Shown: positions 29,481-38,047, numbered from the stretch's first letter. The stretch: 64,000 nucleotides of DNA from Rhodococcus coprophilus NBRC 100603 (GCF_001895045.1 NZ_BDAM01000001.1:895486-959485); one strand, 5' to 3'. Numbers and translations are program-made. Notes: generated by a model not told the origin, from the letters alone.

Positions 29481-29624
29481 TTTTGAGCGCCGAGAGAGCG
29501 GCGCAGCCTCACGACCGGTGAGTTGCCTCACAGTCGACGCCGAATCGAACCGGCGGGTAACCCGAATTGCCGCTGGCCGCGTCATTGCGTGGACGTCCGA
29601 TAACCCGAGGAACCCTCACGTTTT

Positions 29625-29644
29625 ATCGTTATCGAATCGTTATC
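29625..29644. repeat. 9-bp direct repeat with 11-bp period
   Basis: ATCGTTATC occurs at 29625-29633 and again at 29636-29644, separated by GA. The spacing is about one helical turn, which would suit a protein binding as a head-to-tail dimer. Confidence 0.6.
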
Positions 29645-29718
29645 ATCTTGACGAGAGATCGAACTCGTGCGTCGAGACGACAACCGTGTCGGTCCGTGCC
29701 GCTAGCCTCGGCACCAAA

Positions 29719-29734
29719 TCGAACATACGTTCGT
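29719..29734. promoter_or_regulatory. LexA/SOS-box-like site before HNH gene
   Basis: TCGAACATACGTTCGT matches the actinobacterial LexA consensus TCGAAC-N4-GTTCGA at every defined position except the last. It ends 15 nt before the ATG of the HNH gene, where binding would block transcription. Confidence 0.75.
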
Positions 29735-29749
29735 AAACAGGGGGCGCAC

Positions 29750-30247
29750 ATGGCACGACCGGCCAAGTACACGAAGGAGCTACTGGAAGAGGCGGTGCGA
29801 CAGTCGACCAACGTCGCGGAGGTCATGAGGTACTTCGGACTCAAACCCAACGGCGGGCATCACACCCATCTGGGCCGCAGAATCAAGGCGCTGGGCATCG
29901 ACACCTCTCACTTCACCGGCAGGCCACGTCTGCCCAGTGGCGGAGCGGGACGACACCATTGGACGGCGATCCTCACCGAACGCCCGCGCGGGGCACCTCG
30001 TGTGAAGCCCCATCTGCTTCGGCGCGCCCTCCTCGAGACCGGGCGCGACCATCTCTGCGCGCTCTGCGGGACCGGGCCGATCTGGGCCGGACAGGCTCTG
30101 ATCTTCCACGTCGATCACATCGACGGGAACCCCAACGACTCCCGCCCCGGCAACGTGCGATTTCTCTGTCCGAACTGCCACAGCCAGACACCGACCTGGG
30201 CCGGCAGGCACAGGCTCGGCTGCGAGTCGGCAGGTGAAAGGCCGTAA
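29750..30247 (+). CDS. HNH endonuclease family protein, likely SOS-controlled
   Basis: A 165-residue protein with an N-terminal helical DNA-binding-like region (YTKELLEEAVRQSTNVAEVMRYFGL) and a C-terminal HNH nuclease with a zinc knuckle: Cys103 and Cys106 (CALC), His120/Asp122/His123 (HVDHIDGN), Asn135 (NVRF), and Cys140/Cys143 (CPNCHSQT). Such proteins occur in phages and as stand-alone chromosomal genes. The ATG has an AGGGGG ribosome site and a LexA-like box just upstream. The gene lies between fas and a tRNA-Leu. Its role (repair, homing or defence) cannot be read. Confidence 0.85.
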   Translation: MARPAKYTKELLEEAVRQSTNVAEVMRYFGLKPNGGHHTHLGRRIKALGIDTSHFTGRPRLPSGGAGRHHWTAILTERPRGAPRVKPHLLRRALLETGRDHLCALCGTGPIWAGQALIFHVDHIDGNPNDSRPGNVRFLCPNCHSQTPTWAGRHRLGCESAGERP

Positions 30248-30263
30248 CGTATTGTGTCCGTGA

Positions 30264-30349
30264 AGCGCGAGTGGCGGAATTGGCAGACGCCCGGGTTTTA
30301 GGTACCCGTGTCTTCGGACGTGGGGGTTCGAGTCCCCCCTCGCGCACCA
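30264..30349 (+). tRNA. tRNA-Leu (TAG)
   Basis: Acceptor GCGCGAG pairs with CTCGCGC, then discriminator A and encoded CCA (30347-30349). The anticodon arm is CGGGT-TT-TAG-GT-ACCCG, and a long variable arm (GTGTCTTCGGACGT) confirms a class II tRNA. Confidence 0.95.
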
Positions 30350-30417
30350 CGTGAGATCACCCACGGTGCATCGACCGTCTTGGCAGGTCGGTGCACCGCT
30401 CGGGTACCGTCGACAGC

Positions 30418-30834
30418 GTGTCCGAGCATCGACCACCCCGCAGGTTGGCCCTGGTTGTCCTGGTTCTCGTAGCTGCAGCCGGATGCCTGGGGCTCGGCTA
30501 CTGGCAGTGGATGCGCTTCGAGGAAGCCGGCGGCAACTACCAGAATCTCGGTTACGCATTCCAGTGGCCGGCCTTCGCCTTCTTCTGCGTGTACGCCTAC
30601 CGCCGCTTCGTCAAACTCGAAGCGGAAGAAGCCGAAGCCGAAGCCACCGGCGCCCCGCGCCCGTCGGAGTCGACGGAGCCGACCGAGATCCCCGCGGATC
30701 TTCTCCCGACGCGCCCCCGCACGGTGGCCGAAGCGCTGGCAGAAGAGGCCGACGATCCTGAGGCACGACAGACCCAGGAGTACAACGAGTACCTCGCGCA
30801 GCTGGCGCGGAGGTCCGATAGGAGCACGCAGTGA
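30418..30834 (+). CDS. LprD-like membrane protein (Rv1343c-type)
   Basis: A 138-residue protein with an N-terminal hydrophobic segment containing a lipobox-like Cys (VLVAAAGCLG), a Trp/Tyr-rich region (GYWQWMRF), a second hydrophobic segment (WPAFAFFCVYAYRRF) and an acidic, Ala/Glu-rich cytoplasmic tail. It may be a lipoprotein like the mycobacterial LprD or a two-pass membrane protein. The GTG start lies 7 nt after TACCGT (30405-30410). Its stop overlaps the next start. Confidence 0.75.
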   Translation: MSEHRPPRRLALVVLVLVAAAGCLGLGYWQWMRFEEAGGNYQNLGYAFQWPAFAFFCVYAYRRFVKLEAEEAEAEATGAPRPSESTEPTEIPADLLPTRPRTVAEALAEEADDPEARQTQEYNEYLAQLARRSDRSTQ

Positions 30835-31211
30835 GCACCACACCCGAGCAGGCGCCAGGCGGCACCACCGCCACGAAGCGCGTGATCAGTGACGCCGATC
30901 GCAAGAAGATCGGTTCCGCCCTGCTGCGTTACCGGGTGCTCGCGTACGCCACCGGTATCTGGCTGCTCATCCTCACCGGTGAGATGGTCGCCAAGTACAT
31001 CATCGGCATCGAGAACGTGCCCGCATGGATCGCGATCGTGCACGGGTGGGTGTACGCCATCTACCTCGTGCTGACCTTCGACCTGTCGATCAAGGTCCGC
31101 TGGCCCGTCGGAAAGACCGTGGGCACGCTGCTAGCCGGCACGATCCCGTTCCTGTCGTTCTATGTCGAGCACAAGCGCACTCAGCAGGTGAAGGCAGACT
31201 TCGGGGTCTGA
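30831..31211 (+). CDS. DUF3817 integral membrane protein (Rv1342c-type)
   Basis: A 126-residue membrane protein with three hydrophobic helices (about 36-56, 64-82 and 93-110). The DUF3817 signature region reads WIAIVHGWVYAIYLVLTFDLS. Its GTG overlaps the upstream TGA by 4 bases (GTGA) and GGAG lies just before it, so translation is coupled. Function is unknown; the pair is adjacent in mycobacteria too. Confidence 0.85.
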   Translation: MSTTPEQAPGGTTATKRVISDADRKKIGSALLRYRVLAYATGIWLLILTGEMVAKYIIGIENVPAWIAIVHGWVYAIYLVLTFDLSIKVRWPVGKTVGTLLAGTIPFLSFYVEHKRTQQVKADFGV

Positions 31212-31234
31212 CCCGGCACCTCCCCACTACGACG

Positions 31235-31279
31235 ATCGGGTGGATGCGATCCGGAGAGATCCGGTCGCATCCACCCGAT
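31235..31279. terminator. bidirectional terminator between DUF3817 gene and receiver gene
   Basis: A 15-bp perfect stem (31235-31249 with 31265-31279) encloses a second small CCGG/CCGG stem. It lies between two convergent genes and can serve both. Confidence 0.85.
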
Positions 31280-31295
31280 TCGCGTTCGTGGGCGC

Positions 31296-31736
31296 TCAGC
31301 GCCGCGGCAGACGCACCACCTGGACGAAGAACTCGTCGATCTGCCGGACCGCCCGGATGAACTGGTCGAGGTCGACAGGCTTGGTGACATACGCGTTCGC
31401 GTGCAGCTTGTAGCTCCGGAGGATGTCCTCCTCGGCAGCGGACGTGGTGAGCACCACGACGGGGATGTCGGTGAGGTCGGCGTCGGACTTGATCTTCTCG
31501 AGCACCTGCCGTCCGTCGTACTTGGGCAGGTTGAGATCGAGGAGAATGAGGTCTGGCCGGGGCGCACCTTCGTGAGCTCCACGCCGGTACAGGAAGTCGA
31601 GTGCTTCCTCGCCGTCGCGAACTACGTGCAGCGTGTTACCGATCTTGTTGTCTTCGAACGCCTCGCGTGTCATAAGCTCGTCACCGGGATCGTCTTCCAC
31701 CAGGAGGACGTCGATCGGTTCACCGGGAACGGTCAT
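31296..31736 (-). CDS. single-domain response regulator, Rcp1-like
   Basis: A 146-residue stand-alone receiver. The acidic pocket is LLVEDDPGD, the phosphoacceptor Asp is in LILLDLNLP, and the Thr and Lys are in VVLTTSAAEED and AYVTKP. With no output domain, it probably acts in a phosphorelay or by protein contact, like the Rcp1 regulators of phytochrome kinases. Its ATG overlaps the stop of the histidine kinase gene by 4 bases, so it is translated with it. Confidence 0.92.
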   Translation of the reverse strand: MTVPGEPIDVLLVEDDPGDELMTREAFEDNKIGNTLHVVRDGEEALDFLYRRGAHEGAPRPDLILLDLNLPKYDGRQVLEKIKSDADLTDIPVVVLTTSAAEEDILRSYKLHANAYVTKPVDLDQFIRAVRQIDEFFVQVVRLPRR

Positions 31737-33379
31737 GCGGATGCTCCTTCCAGAGCCTCGTTTTGTGCAGGCTCGTTGTCACCCACAACGGGAATGGTAA
31801 AGCAGAACCGGGCACCGCCCTTGTACTCGGGGTCGAGCCAGATCTCCCCGCCGTGGTATTCGACGATCTTGCGGCAGATCGCAAGGCCGATACCGGTGCC
31901 GGTATAGACGTCACGTCCGTGCAAGCGCTGGAAGATGACGAAGACCTTGTCGGAGAACTCCGGGGCGATGCCGATGCCGGTGTCCTGTACTGCGAACTGC
32001 CACACCGCTTCGTCGCCTTCGCGAGCTTCCTCACACGCGATCCGGATCGTGATCGGGCGGTCCGGATGACGGAATTTGATGGCGTTCCCCAGCAGGTTCT
32101 GCCACAACATCACGAGCAGCGTGGGGTCCCCCACGACCTCCGGTAGCGAGTCCGGTCGTTCGATGACGACCTCGGACTCCTCGATCGCCTGCTCGAGGTT
32201 TGTGAGGGCGGCATCGAGCGTCGGAGCGAGCGCCACCCGGACGTGGTTGTCGCTCACGCGTCCGACCCGGGAGAACGTGAGCAGATCGTTGATGAGGACC
32301 TGCATGCGCTTGGCGCCGTCCACCGCGAACGCGATGTACTGCGCCCCGCGCTCGTCCAGCTTGTCGCCGTACCGTTTTTCGAGTAGCTGGCAGAACGACG
32401 CCACCTTGCGCAACGGCTCCTGCAGGTCGTGCGAAGCGACGTATGCGAATTGCTCGAGTTCTGCGTTGGACCGCTGGAGGTCGATCGCCTGGCTTTCCAG
32501 CCTTGCGTGCCGTTCGCGCGACACCTCGAGTTCGCGGACGATCCGCTCGCGCATGTTCTCGACGTCCTGTCCGAGCGCACGGATGTCGGCCGGGCCCTCC
32601 GGCGTGATGTGGTGGCCGAATTCTTCGCGCGCGACGACCTTCCGCGTCGCTTCGCGTAGGCGCGCCAGCGGCCGGACCACGATCATCTGGACGAGGAATG
32701 CCATTCCCACTCCGGTGAGCAGGAAGACCGCGACCATCGACGCGAAGATGGTGTCGCGGTTCGTCCGGACCTCTTCGAGTTCTTCGATTCCCTCTTCGCG
32801 GGCGTCGAGCAGACCTGCGTTCTGGACGTCGAAGAGCACTCTCAGCCGGTCGAACGCCACGCGACCGGCTTCGACCACAACCGGATCGACGGGCTGAGGG
32901 TTGCCCGGAACCACGCTCGACACGAGCGGTGCGGCGTAGACGCGACGCCATTCCTCCGCCGCCGCTTCGACCGCATCGAGGTCGGCGATGAGCTCGTCCT
33001 CACCGGCAACCAGTTCCCGCAGCGACTCGGCTGCCTCCTGCTCGTCCAGGCGGCCGTCCTCGTAGGGCTGAAGGAACGCGGGATCGGCGGCGAGGATGTA
33101 GCCCCGCGCCCCGGTTTCCTGGTTCACCAGCGCGGCTTGCAGCCTGTATGCCTCGACGCGGGCGGGCTGGATGCGGTCCCGCACGTAGTCCGACATGTTG
33201 GTGGTCTCGCGCAGGTAGTGGCTGCCGACCAGGGTGCCGATCACGACCAGCACCCCCATGACACTCAGCACGATCAGGAACCAGCCCTGCACTGTGGGTC
33301 CGCGGTCGTGGCTCACCATGGAGGCCCCGGCGCTGGTAGCCGGCCCTGTCTCGGACTCCCGGGTGTCGGTTTTCGTCAT
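31733..33379 (-). CDS. CHASE3-HAMP sensor histidine kinase
   Basis: A 548-residue membrane kinase. A transmembrane helix (WFLIVLSVMGVLVVIGTLVG) precedes an extracellular CHASE3 domain (VNQETGARGYILAAD), a second helix (FASMVAVFLLTGVGMAFLVQ), HAMP, a coiled coil, the HisKA region with the phospho-His in YVASHDLQEPLRKV, and an ATPase domain with N, G1 and G2 boxes (NLLGNAIKF, DTGIGI, GTGIGLAICRKIV). The kinase core is of the phytochrome-like class, which pairs with Rcp1-type receivers. It overlaps its neighbours by 4 bases on both sides: the upstream receiver-phosphatase and the downstream receiver. The signal is unknown. Confidence 0.92.
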   Translation of the reverse strand: MTKTDTRESETGPATSAGASMVSHDRGPTVQGWFLIVLSVMGVLVVIGTLVGSHYLRETTNMSDYVRDRIQPARVEAYRLQAALVNQETGARGYILAADPAFLQPYEDGRLDEQEAAESLRELVAGEDELIADLDAVEAAAEEWRRVYAAPLVSSVVPGNPQPVDPVVVEAGRVAFDRLRVLFDVQNAGLLDAREEGIEELEEVRTNRDTIFASMVAVFLLTGVGMAFLVQMIVVRPLARLREATRKVVAREEFGHHITPEGPADIRALGQDVENMRERIVRELEVSRERHARLESQAIDLQRSNAELEQFAYVASHDLQEPLRKVASFCQLLEKRYGDKLDERGAQYIAFAVDGAKRMQVLINDLLTFSRVGRVSDNHVRVALAPTLDAALTNLEQAIEESEVVIERPDSLPEVVGDPTLLVMLWQNLLGNAIKFRHPDRPITIRIACEEAREGDEAVWQFAVQDTGIGIAPEFSDKVFVIFQRLHGRDVYTGTGIGLAICRKIVEYHGGEIWLDPEYKGGARFCFTIPVVGDNEPAQNEALEGASA

Positions 33380-34578
33380 GCGGGTGCGGTCACTTCCTTC
33401 TTCCATTGCACGTACACCACTGCCACGTCGTCGGACAGTCCGCCGTTGCTCTCGGCGAGTTCTTCCGCACGTGCAATGAGGGAGTCGGTGAAATCGTTGG
33501 GTTCGAGGTCTGCGCAGGCCCGTGCCAGAGCAAGCAGGCCCTCCTCTCCGAGACGTTCTCGTCCTTCGCCGCGATGCCCCTCGAACAGTCCGTCGGTGAA
33601 CAGGACGAGCGCAGCACCGGCCGGCAAGGTGATCTCGTGCACCGGCCAGGTCGAGAGACTCGGCACGAGGCCGAGCGCCGGCCCTCCCGGCGCCTCCAGC
33701 CAATCCACGCTACTGCCGTTTCGGAGCAGCAGACCCGGGTGTCCCGCTCGCATGACTTGCACGGTCCGGCGATCGGCCGACATCGAGAGGTTGGTCACAG
33801 AGGCGAAGATCCGGTTCCCCGCCCGTTCGGCGACGAGGATCTCCTCGAGCTTGTGCAGCCGGCGCGGTCCCGTGACTCCGGTAAGCACGAGAGTGCGCCA
33901 CGCGATGCGCAGCCCGACCCCGAGTGCGGCCTCGTCCGGCCCGTGTCCGGAGACGTCGCCGATGAGGACGTGCACGGTGCCGTCCTCGGTCTGGACGACA
34001 TCGTAGAAGTCACCACCGAGCAGCGCCGAGGTGCGGCCGGGCCGGTACCGGGCGACGACGTCGAAACCCGCATCGGGCTTCAACAGCGGGGACGGCAGCA
34101 ATCCTCGCTCGAGGCGAGCGTTCTCCTGGGCGCGAAGTTGACCGGCCTGCAGCGCCGACGCGGCCTGTTCCGCTTGTTTTCGCTGGATCGCATACCGGAC
34201 GGCGCGGCCGAACAAATCGGGCTCGACACGTCCCTTGACCAGGTAGTCCTGCGCACCGACCGACAGCGCCGCGAGCCCGGTCTGTTCCTCGGCCAAGCCG
34301 GTGAGTACGACGATCGGAACCGATTCGGCGACTTCCTTGACCTTGGCGACGGCTTCGAGGCCGCTGGCATCGGGGAGGTGGAGATCGAGCAGCACGCAAT
34401 CCGGCATCCGGACGGCGAATTCCTCGCGCGCCGCGGCGAGCGACTGGACCCAAACAACCTTCATCTCGGGGGCGCTGTCGGCAACCAGTTCCTCTACGAG
34501 CAACGCGTCGCCAGGGTCGTCCTCGATGAGGAGTAGCGACGGATGGTACGTCGAGTCATCCGGTCGGTACACGTCCAC
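33376..34578 (-). CDS. receiver-PP2C (SpoIIE-like) serine phosphatase
   Basis: A 400-residue protein with an N-terminal receiver domain (LLIEDDPGD, phosphoacceptor Asp in VLLDLHLP), a helical linker and a C-terminal PP2C/SpoIIE phosphatase with metal-binding Asp residues in GGDFYDV, IGDVSGHG and LFTDGLFEG. This is the RsbU-type design: phosphorylation of the receiver should switch on dephosphorylation of a STAS anti-anti-sigma factor. I prefer the GTG at 34578, which has GGAAGG about 8 nt upstream; an ATG at 34602 would add 8 residues. It is first in a tightly overlapping operon with the kinase and Rcp1-like receiver. Confidence 0.9.
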   Translation of the reverse strand: MDVYRPDDSTYHPSLLLIEDDPGDALLVEELVADSAPEMKVVWVQSLAAAREEFAVRMPDCVLLDLHLPDASGLEAVAKVKEVAESVPIVVLTGLAEEQTGLAALSVGAQDYLVKGRVEPDLFGRAVRYAIQRKQAEQAASALQAGQLRAQENARLERGLLPSPLLKPDAGFDVVARYRPGRTSALLGGDFYDVVQTEDGTVHVLIGDVSGHGPDEAALGVGLRIAWRTLVLTGVTGPRRLHKLEEILVAERAGNRIFASVTNLSMSADRRTVQVMRAGHPGLLLRNGSSVDWLEAPGGPALGLVPSLSTWPVHEITLPAGAALVLFTDGLFEGHRGEGRERLGEEGLLALARACADLEPNDFTDSLIARAEELAESNGGLSDDVAVVYVQWKKEVTAPA

Positions 34579-34705
34579 GTTGGTCGTCCTTCCCTGCTGC
34601 ATTCGAACAATACAGACACCCGTTTGGGTCGGTCCCGACGGCTGGGACGGCGTAATCTTCAACCTGTTTCTCGCATCTGTCGGCGCGATCTTGCATGATA
34701 GGGCG

Positions 34706-35098
34706 GTGAACGATCCACTTACCGCGCATCCTCATATGACTCTTTCGGCGTCGAGAGAGGGTTCCGTCGCTATCCTCTCGGTCAGCGGAGAGGTCGATAT
34801 GACGAGTGCCCCCCTGCTGGAAGAGCAGGCGCTCACCCTCCTCGATACCGACGCGACAGCACTGGTCGTCGACCTCACCGCAGTCGACTTCCTGGCATCA
34901 ATGGGCATCGCCCTGTTGGTCGAACTGTCCAAGCGTGCCGGTGACGACCGCCGTTTCGCGGTGGTCGCACACGGCAGCGCGACCGCCCGTCCGCTGGAAC
35001 TGCTCGGTCTCGGCGAGGTGCTGGCAGTTCATCCTCGCCTCGCCGACGCAGTCGGCGCGCTCGCCGGTGGGGCGGAGGACTCCTCACCGCAGGCGTAA
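34706..35098 (+). CDS. STAS-domain anti-sigma factor antagonist
   Basis: A 130-residue STAS protein (RsbV/SpoIIAA type). The core reads VSGEVDMTSAPLLEEQ, then VVDLTAVDFLASMGIALLVEL, where the Ser in DFLASMG is the expected phosphorylation site. The GTG at 34706 is 6 nt after CATGAT; an ATG at 34736 is the alternative start. It is divergent from the phosphatase operon and followed 24 nt later by the kinase gene. Confidence 0.88.
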   Translation: MNDPLTAHPHMTLSASREGSVAILSVSGEVDMTSAPLLEEQALTLLDTDATALVVDLTAVDFLASMGIALLVELSKRAGDDRRFAVVAHGSATARPLELLGLGEVLAVHPRLADAVGALAGGAEDSSPQA

Positions 35099-35122
35099 CA
35101 GCATCGACGAACCGAGGAACCC

Positions 35123-35581
35123 ATGTCGTCCGCCTTTGACGAGCCCGCATCGTTCACCCCCGAGGGCATCAGCCATCGGGGTGTGCGGGCCGATCCATCC
35201 GAGATCGCGCTTCTGCGTGGCACAATGCGGCGCTGGTTGGCCGACCTCCCCCTCGACGACGACCGTCGTCAGGACATCCTCCTGGCCAGCTACGAAGCGC
35301 TGGCCAATGCGGTCGAGCACGCGTATGCCCCGTCCGACCCGGACGCAACACTCGATTTCGAAGCGACCTATCACCGCGCCGAGGGGCAACTACACGTGCG
35401 CGTCTCCGATCACGGGGTGTGGCACGACGCACAAGACGACGAATCTCGGCGTTCCCGCGGCCACGGATTGACGCTGATCCGAAACCTGACCACCGACATG
35501 GTGGTCGAGCGGGAACCGGGTGGCACTGTGGTCGACATGCGGTGGTCCTTGGACGAGAAGGGCACCTCGGACGTCGTCTGA
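35123..35581 (+). CDS. RsbW-like anti-sigma kinase
   Basis: A 152-residue GHKL ATPase of the serine-protein-kinase/anti-sigma class. The N box is EALANAVEHAY, the G1 region is VSDHGVW and the G2 box is RGHGLTLI. It should bind a sigma factor or phosphorylate the adjacent STAS protein. GAGG lies upstream of the ATG. No sigma factor gene is in the window, so its target is elsewhere. Confidence 0.88.
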   Translation: MSSAFDEPASFTPEGISHRGVRADPSEIALLRGTMRRWLADLPLDDDRRQDILLASYEALANAVEHAYAPSDPDATLDFEATYHRAEGQLHVRVSDHGVWHDAQDDESRRSRGHGLTLIRNLTTDMVVEREPGGTVVDMRWSLDEKGTSDVV

Positions 35582-35596
35582 CGTCCGAGGTGCCTT
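35561..35596 (+). terminator. terminator overlapping the RsbW-like gene end
   Basis: A perfect 15-bp stem (35561-35575 with 35580-35594) and a 4-nt loop include the stop codon of the anti-sigma kinase gene, followed by TT. Confidence 0.85.
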
Positions 35597-35712
35597 CGTC
35601 CACCACCCCTGATCGAGCCCTGACAGCTGTCCTGCTCGAGTGTCGGGCAGGTTCGGTGTCCACCGTCTGCACGCAGCGCGAGTGCCGGTCCGAACGCGCC
35701 CGCAAGCCGTCG

Positions 35713-36339
35713 CTAACCGGACGCGGCGAGCGCAGCGAGCACGGGGACGAGTTGCGCGAGCGCACGACCCCGATGCGACGAAGCGTCCTTCTCCTCCGCC
35801 GTGAGTTCCGCCGCGGTGCGCTCCTCCCCTTCAGGCTGGAATACCGGGTCGTACCCGAAGCCGTTCGCTCCGCGCGGTTCACGCACGATGTGGCCTCGCC
35901 ACTCCCCCCGCACGACCGTCACTTCGGTCTCACCGTCCTGCGACGGGAACGCGAGCGCGCATGCGGAGACGAAAGCTGCGCCGCGCCGGTCCTCGGGGAC
36001 GTCCTGTAGCTGGCCGAGAAGTAGCGCCGTGTTGGCGGCGTCGTCGCCGTGCCGTCCGCTCCACCGGGCCGACAGGACCCCGGGCATTCCGCGCAGGGCG
36101 TCCACTTCGAGTCCGGAGTCGTCGGCGATGCAGGGCATCCCGGTAGCGGCCGCGCCGTCCCGCGCCTTCGCCGCCGCGTTCTGTTCGAAGGTTGCTCCGG
36201 TTTCGGGTGCTTCCGGGAACGGGGGAACCTGATCTAGGCCGACCAGCTCGATTCCGTCGATGCCGGCGCTGTCGAGCACCCGCTGCAGTTCCCGGAGTTT
36301 CTTCGCGTTACGGCTTGCGACGAGTACTCGCACGGTCAT
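35713..36339 (-). CDS. rdgB: RdgB/HAM1 non-canonical purine NTP pyrophosphatase
   Basis: A 208-residue nucleotide-sanitising enzyme that hydrolyses ITP, XTP and their deoxy forms to monophosphates. It shows the N-terminal ASRNAKKLREL, the catalytic acidic motif ADDSGLEVDAL and the C-terminal GFGYDPVFQP. Its ATG lies 1 nt after the rph stop, so the two genes are translated together. Confidence 0.93.
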   Translation of the reverse strand: MTVRVLVASRNAKKLRELQRVLDSAGIDGIELVGLDQVPPFPEAPETGATFEQNAAAKARDGAAATGMPCIADDSGLEVDALRGMPGVLSARWSGRHGDDAANTALLLGQLQDVPEDRRGAAFVSACALAFPSQDGETEVTVVRGEWRGHIVREPRGANGFGYDPVFQPEGEERTAAELTAEEKDASSHRGRALAQLVPVLAALAASG

Positions 36340-36340
36340 G

Positions 36341-37123
36341 TCAGACTCCGAACTTCTTCTTCCCGTGGTCGGCGACCGCGGGAAGAACACCCGGATAGGG
36401 CTGAGCGAGAACCTCGCGCTGGATCCGGCAGAGTTCGTCGATGCCGGCGAGCGCCGAGTCGAGCAGCTTGTCGAGCGTCGTACGCGGGAAGGTCGCGCCT
36501 TCGCCGGTGCCCTGGACCTCCACGAGCGTGCCGGTGTCGGTGGCGACGACGTTCATGTCGACCTCCGCCCGGACGTCCTCCTCGTACGGCAGGTCGAGGC
36601 GAACGCGCCCGTCGACCACTCCGACGCTCACCGCGGCGACCTGGCACGAGATCGGCTGGGGATCGGCGAGGCGGCCCGCAGCGCGGAGCCAAGTCACGGC
36701 GTCGCTCAGCGCGACGTACGCGCCGGTGACGGCAGCTGTGCGAGTTCCTCCGTCCGCCTGCAACACGTCGCAGTCGATGGCGATGGTGTTCTCGCCGATC
36801 GCGGCGAGATCGATGCACGCGCGGAGGGAGCGGCCCACCAGGCGGCTGATCTCCTGGGTCCGGCCACCGAGCTTGCCCTTGACGGATTCGCGTCCGCTGC
36901 GGGTATGGGTGGCGGCGGGAAGCATCGCGTACTCCGCGGTGACCCAACCGAGCCCGGAGCCTTTCCGCCAGCGAGGCACGCCTTCTTCGACGCTCGCCGT
37001 ACACATCACGCGGGTCTGCCCGAACTCGACGAGTACCGACCCGGCCGGATGGTTGGTGAATCCTCGGGTGATGCGGATGTTGCGGAGTTGGTCGTCCGCC
37101 CTGCCGTCTTCTCGTGTGGTCAC
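36341..37123 (-). CDS. rph: ribonuclease PH
   Basis: A 260-residue phosphorolytic 3'-to-5' exoribonuclease that trims tRNA precursors. Typical signatures are [50 protein letters not shown] and [15 protein letters not shown]. The GTG start is 6 nt after TAGGCT, hence leaderless; rdgB follows directly in the same operon. Confidence 0.95.
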   Translation of the reverse strand: MTTREDGRADDQLRNIRITRGFTNHPAGSVLVEFGQTRVMCTASVEEGVPRWRKGSGLGWVTAEYAMLPAATHTRSGRESVKGKLGGRTQEISRLVGRSLRACIDLAAIGENTIAIDCDVLQADGGTRTAAVTGAYVALSDAVTWLRAAGRLADPQPISCQVAAVSVGVVDGRVRLDLPYEEDVRAEVDMNVVATDTGTLVEVQGTGEGATFPRTTLDKLLDSALAGIDELCRIQREVLAQPYPGVLPAVADHGKKKFGV

Positions 37124-37154
37124 GCACCGAGCCTAGGCGATGGCCGAGGCGGTC

Positions 37155-37925
37155 TCAGATGCGGTAGACGTCGCCGGCGGACACCGCGTGGACCGGGCCG
37201 GAGTACTCGGCCTTCGCCTCGGCGATGACGTCCTCACGCGAAGTCCAGGGCGGAATGTGAGTCAGGAGCAGTTCTCCGACACCCGCTCGGGTCGCGATCT
37301 GTCCGGCTTCGGTGCCGGACAGATGGATTCCTTCGGGGCGCTCCCCCGGAGAATGCGTCCAGGATGCTTCCGAGAGCAGCACGTCGGCGCCGCGCGCGAG
37401 ATCGACCACCGCATCACACATGCCGGTGTCACCCGTGTAGACGAGCGTGCGCCCGGAATCACTCGTGACCCGGAATCCGTAGGCCTCCGGCGGATGCTGC
37501 ATCCTCGCCGGAGTGATCTCGAGCGTGCCGAACCGGATCGGCTCGCCTTCGACGATGGTGCGCACATCGAGGGTGTCGCTCACATCGTCCGTTTCGCCGG
37601 GGGCTTCGGCGGACGCTGCGCCGATCCGTTGCGCCGTCCCACTGGGGCCGTACGCCAGGGTGCGGACGACGGGAGGGTTCGGCGAATACCGGCGCCACAC
37701 CAGCAGACCGGGCAGATCGAGGCAGTGGTCGGCATGCAGATGCGACAACAGGACGGAGACTTCACCGGGATCCGCATGGCGCTGCAGGGCGCCGAGGACG
37801 CCGGGACCGAAATCGATGACCAGAGGCGGGGTGTCGGGCGCGGTCAACAGGTATCCGGATGCGGCGGAATCCGGCCCGGCCACACTGCCGGAGCACCCCA
37901 GAACGGTCATGCGCATACACGTCAT
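37155..37925 (-). CDS. metallo-beta-lactamase-fold phosphodiesterase (Rv1339-type)
   Basis: A 256-residue MBL-fold protein with the metal motif LLSHLHADHCLDL, then TGDTGMCDA and a late LLTHIPPW. It resembles Rv1339, which has been described as a cAMP phosphodiesterase, and the RNase Z-like group. Start choice among closely spaced ATGs (37925, 37916, 37910) is uncertain. It ends 31 nt before rph. Note that an adenylate cyclase is encoded further along at 59 kb. Confidence 0.8.
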   Translation of the reverse strand: MTCMRMTVLGCSGSVAGPDSAASGYLLTAPDTPPLVIDFGPGVLGALQRHADPGEVSVLLSHLHADHCLDLPGLLVWRRYSPNPPVVRTLAYGPSGTAQRIGAASAEAPGETDDVSDTLDVRTIVEGEPIRFGTLEITPARMQHPPEAYGFRVTSDSGRTLVYTGDTGMCDAVVDLARGADVLLSEASWTHSPGERPEGIHLSGTEAGQIATRAGVGELLLTHIPPWTSREDVIAEAKAEYSGPVHAVSAGDVYRI

Positions 37926-38047
37926 GCTGCCATGCCGGAGGCCCCATGATGAAGCCAACGCGACATTTCACGCGCAGACTCACAGTTGCGACAAAGCTGT
38001 GACGTGCGGGCCCGGAGTGGACGGCGCACGCGGGACCTGGTTTCCGC

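Larger units (their letters stand above)
29340..29749. promoter_or_regulatory. fas / HNH-gene divergent intergenic region
   Basis: This 410-bp stretch has no supportable gene. It holds the fas leader and promoter, a perfect 18-bp palindrome, a 9-bp direct repeat and a LexA-like box, each listed separately. The part around 29600-29650 is visibly AT-rich compared with its surroundings. Confidence 0.7.
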
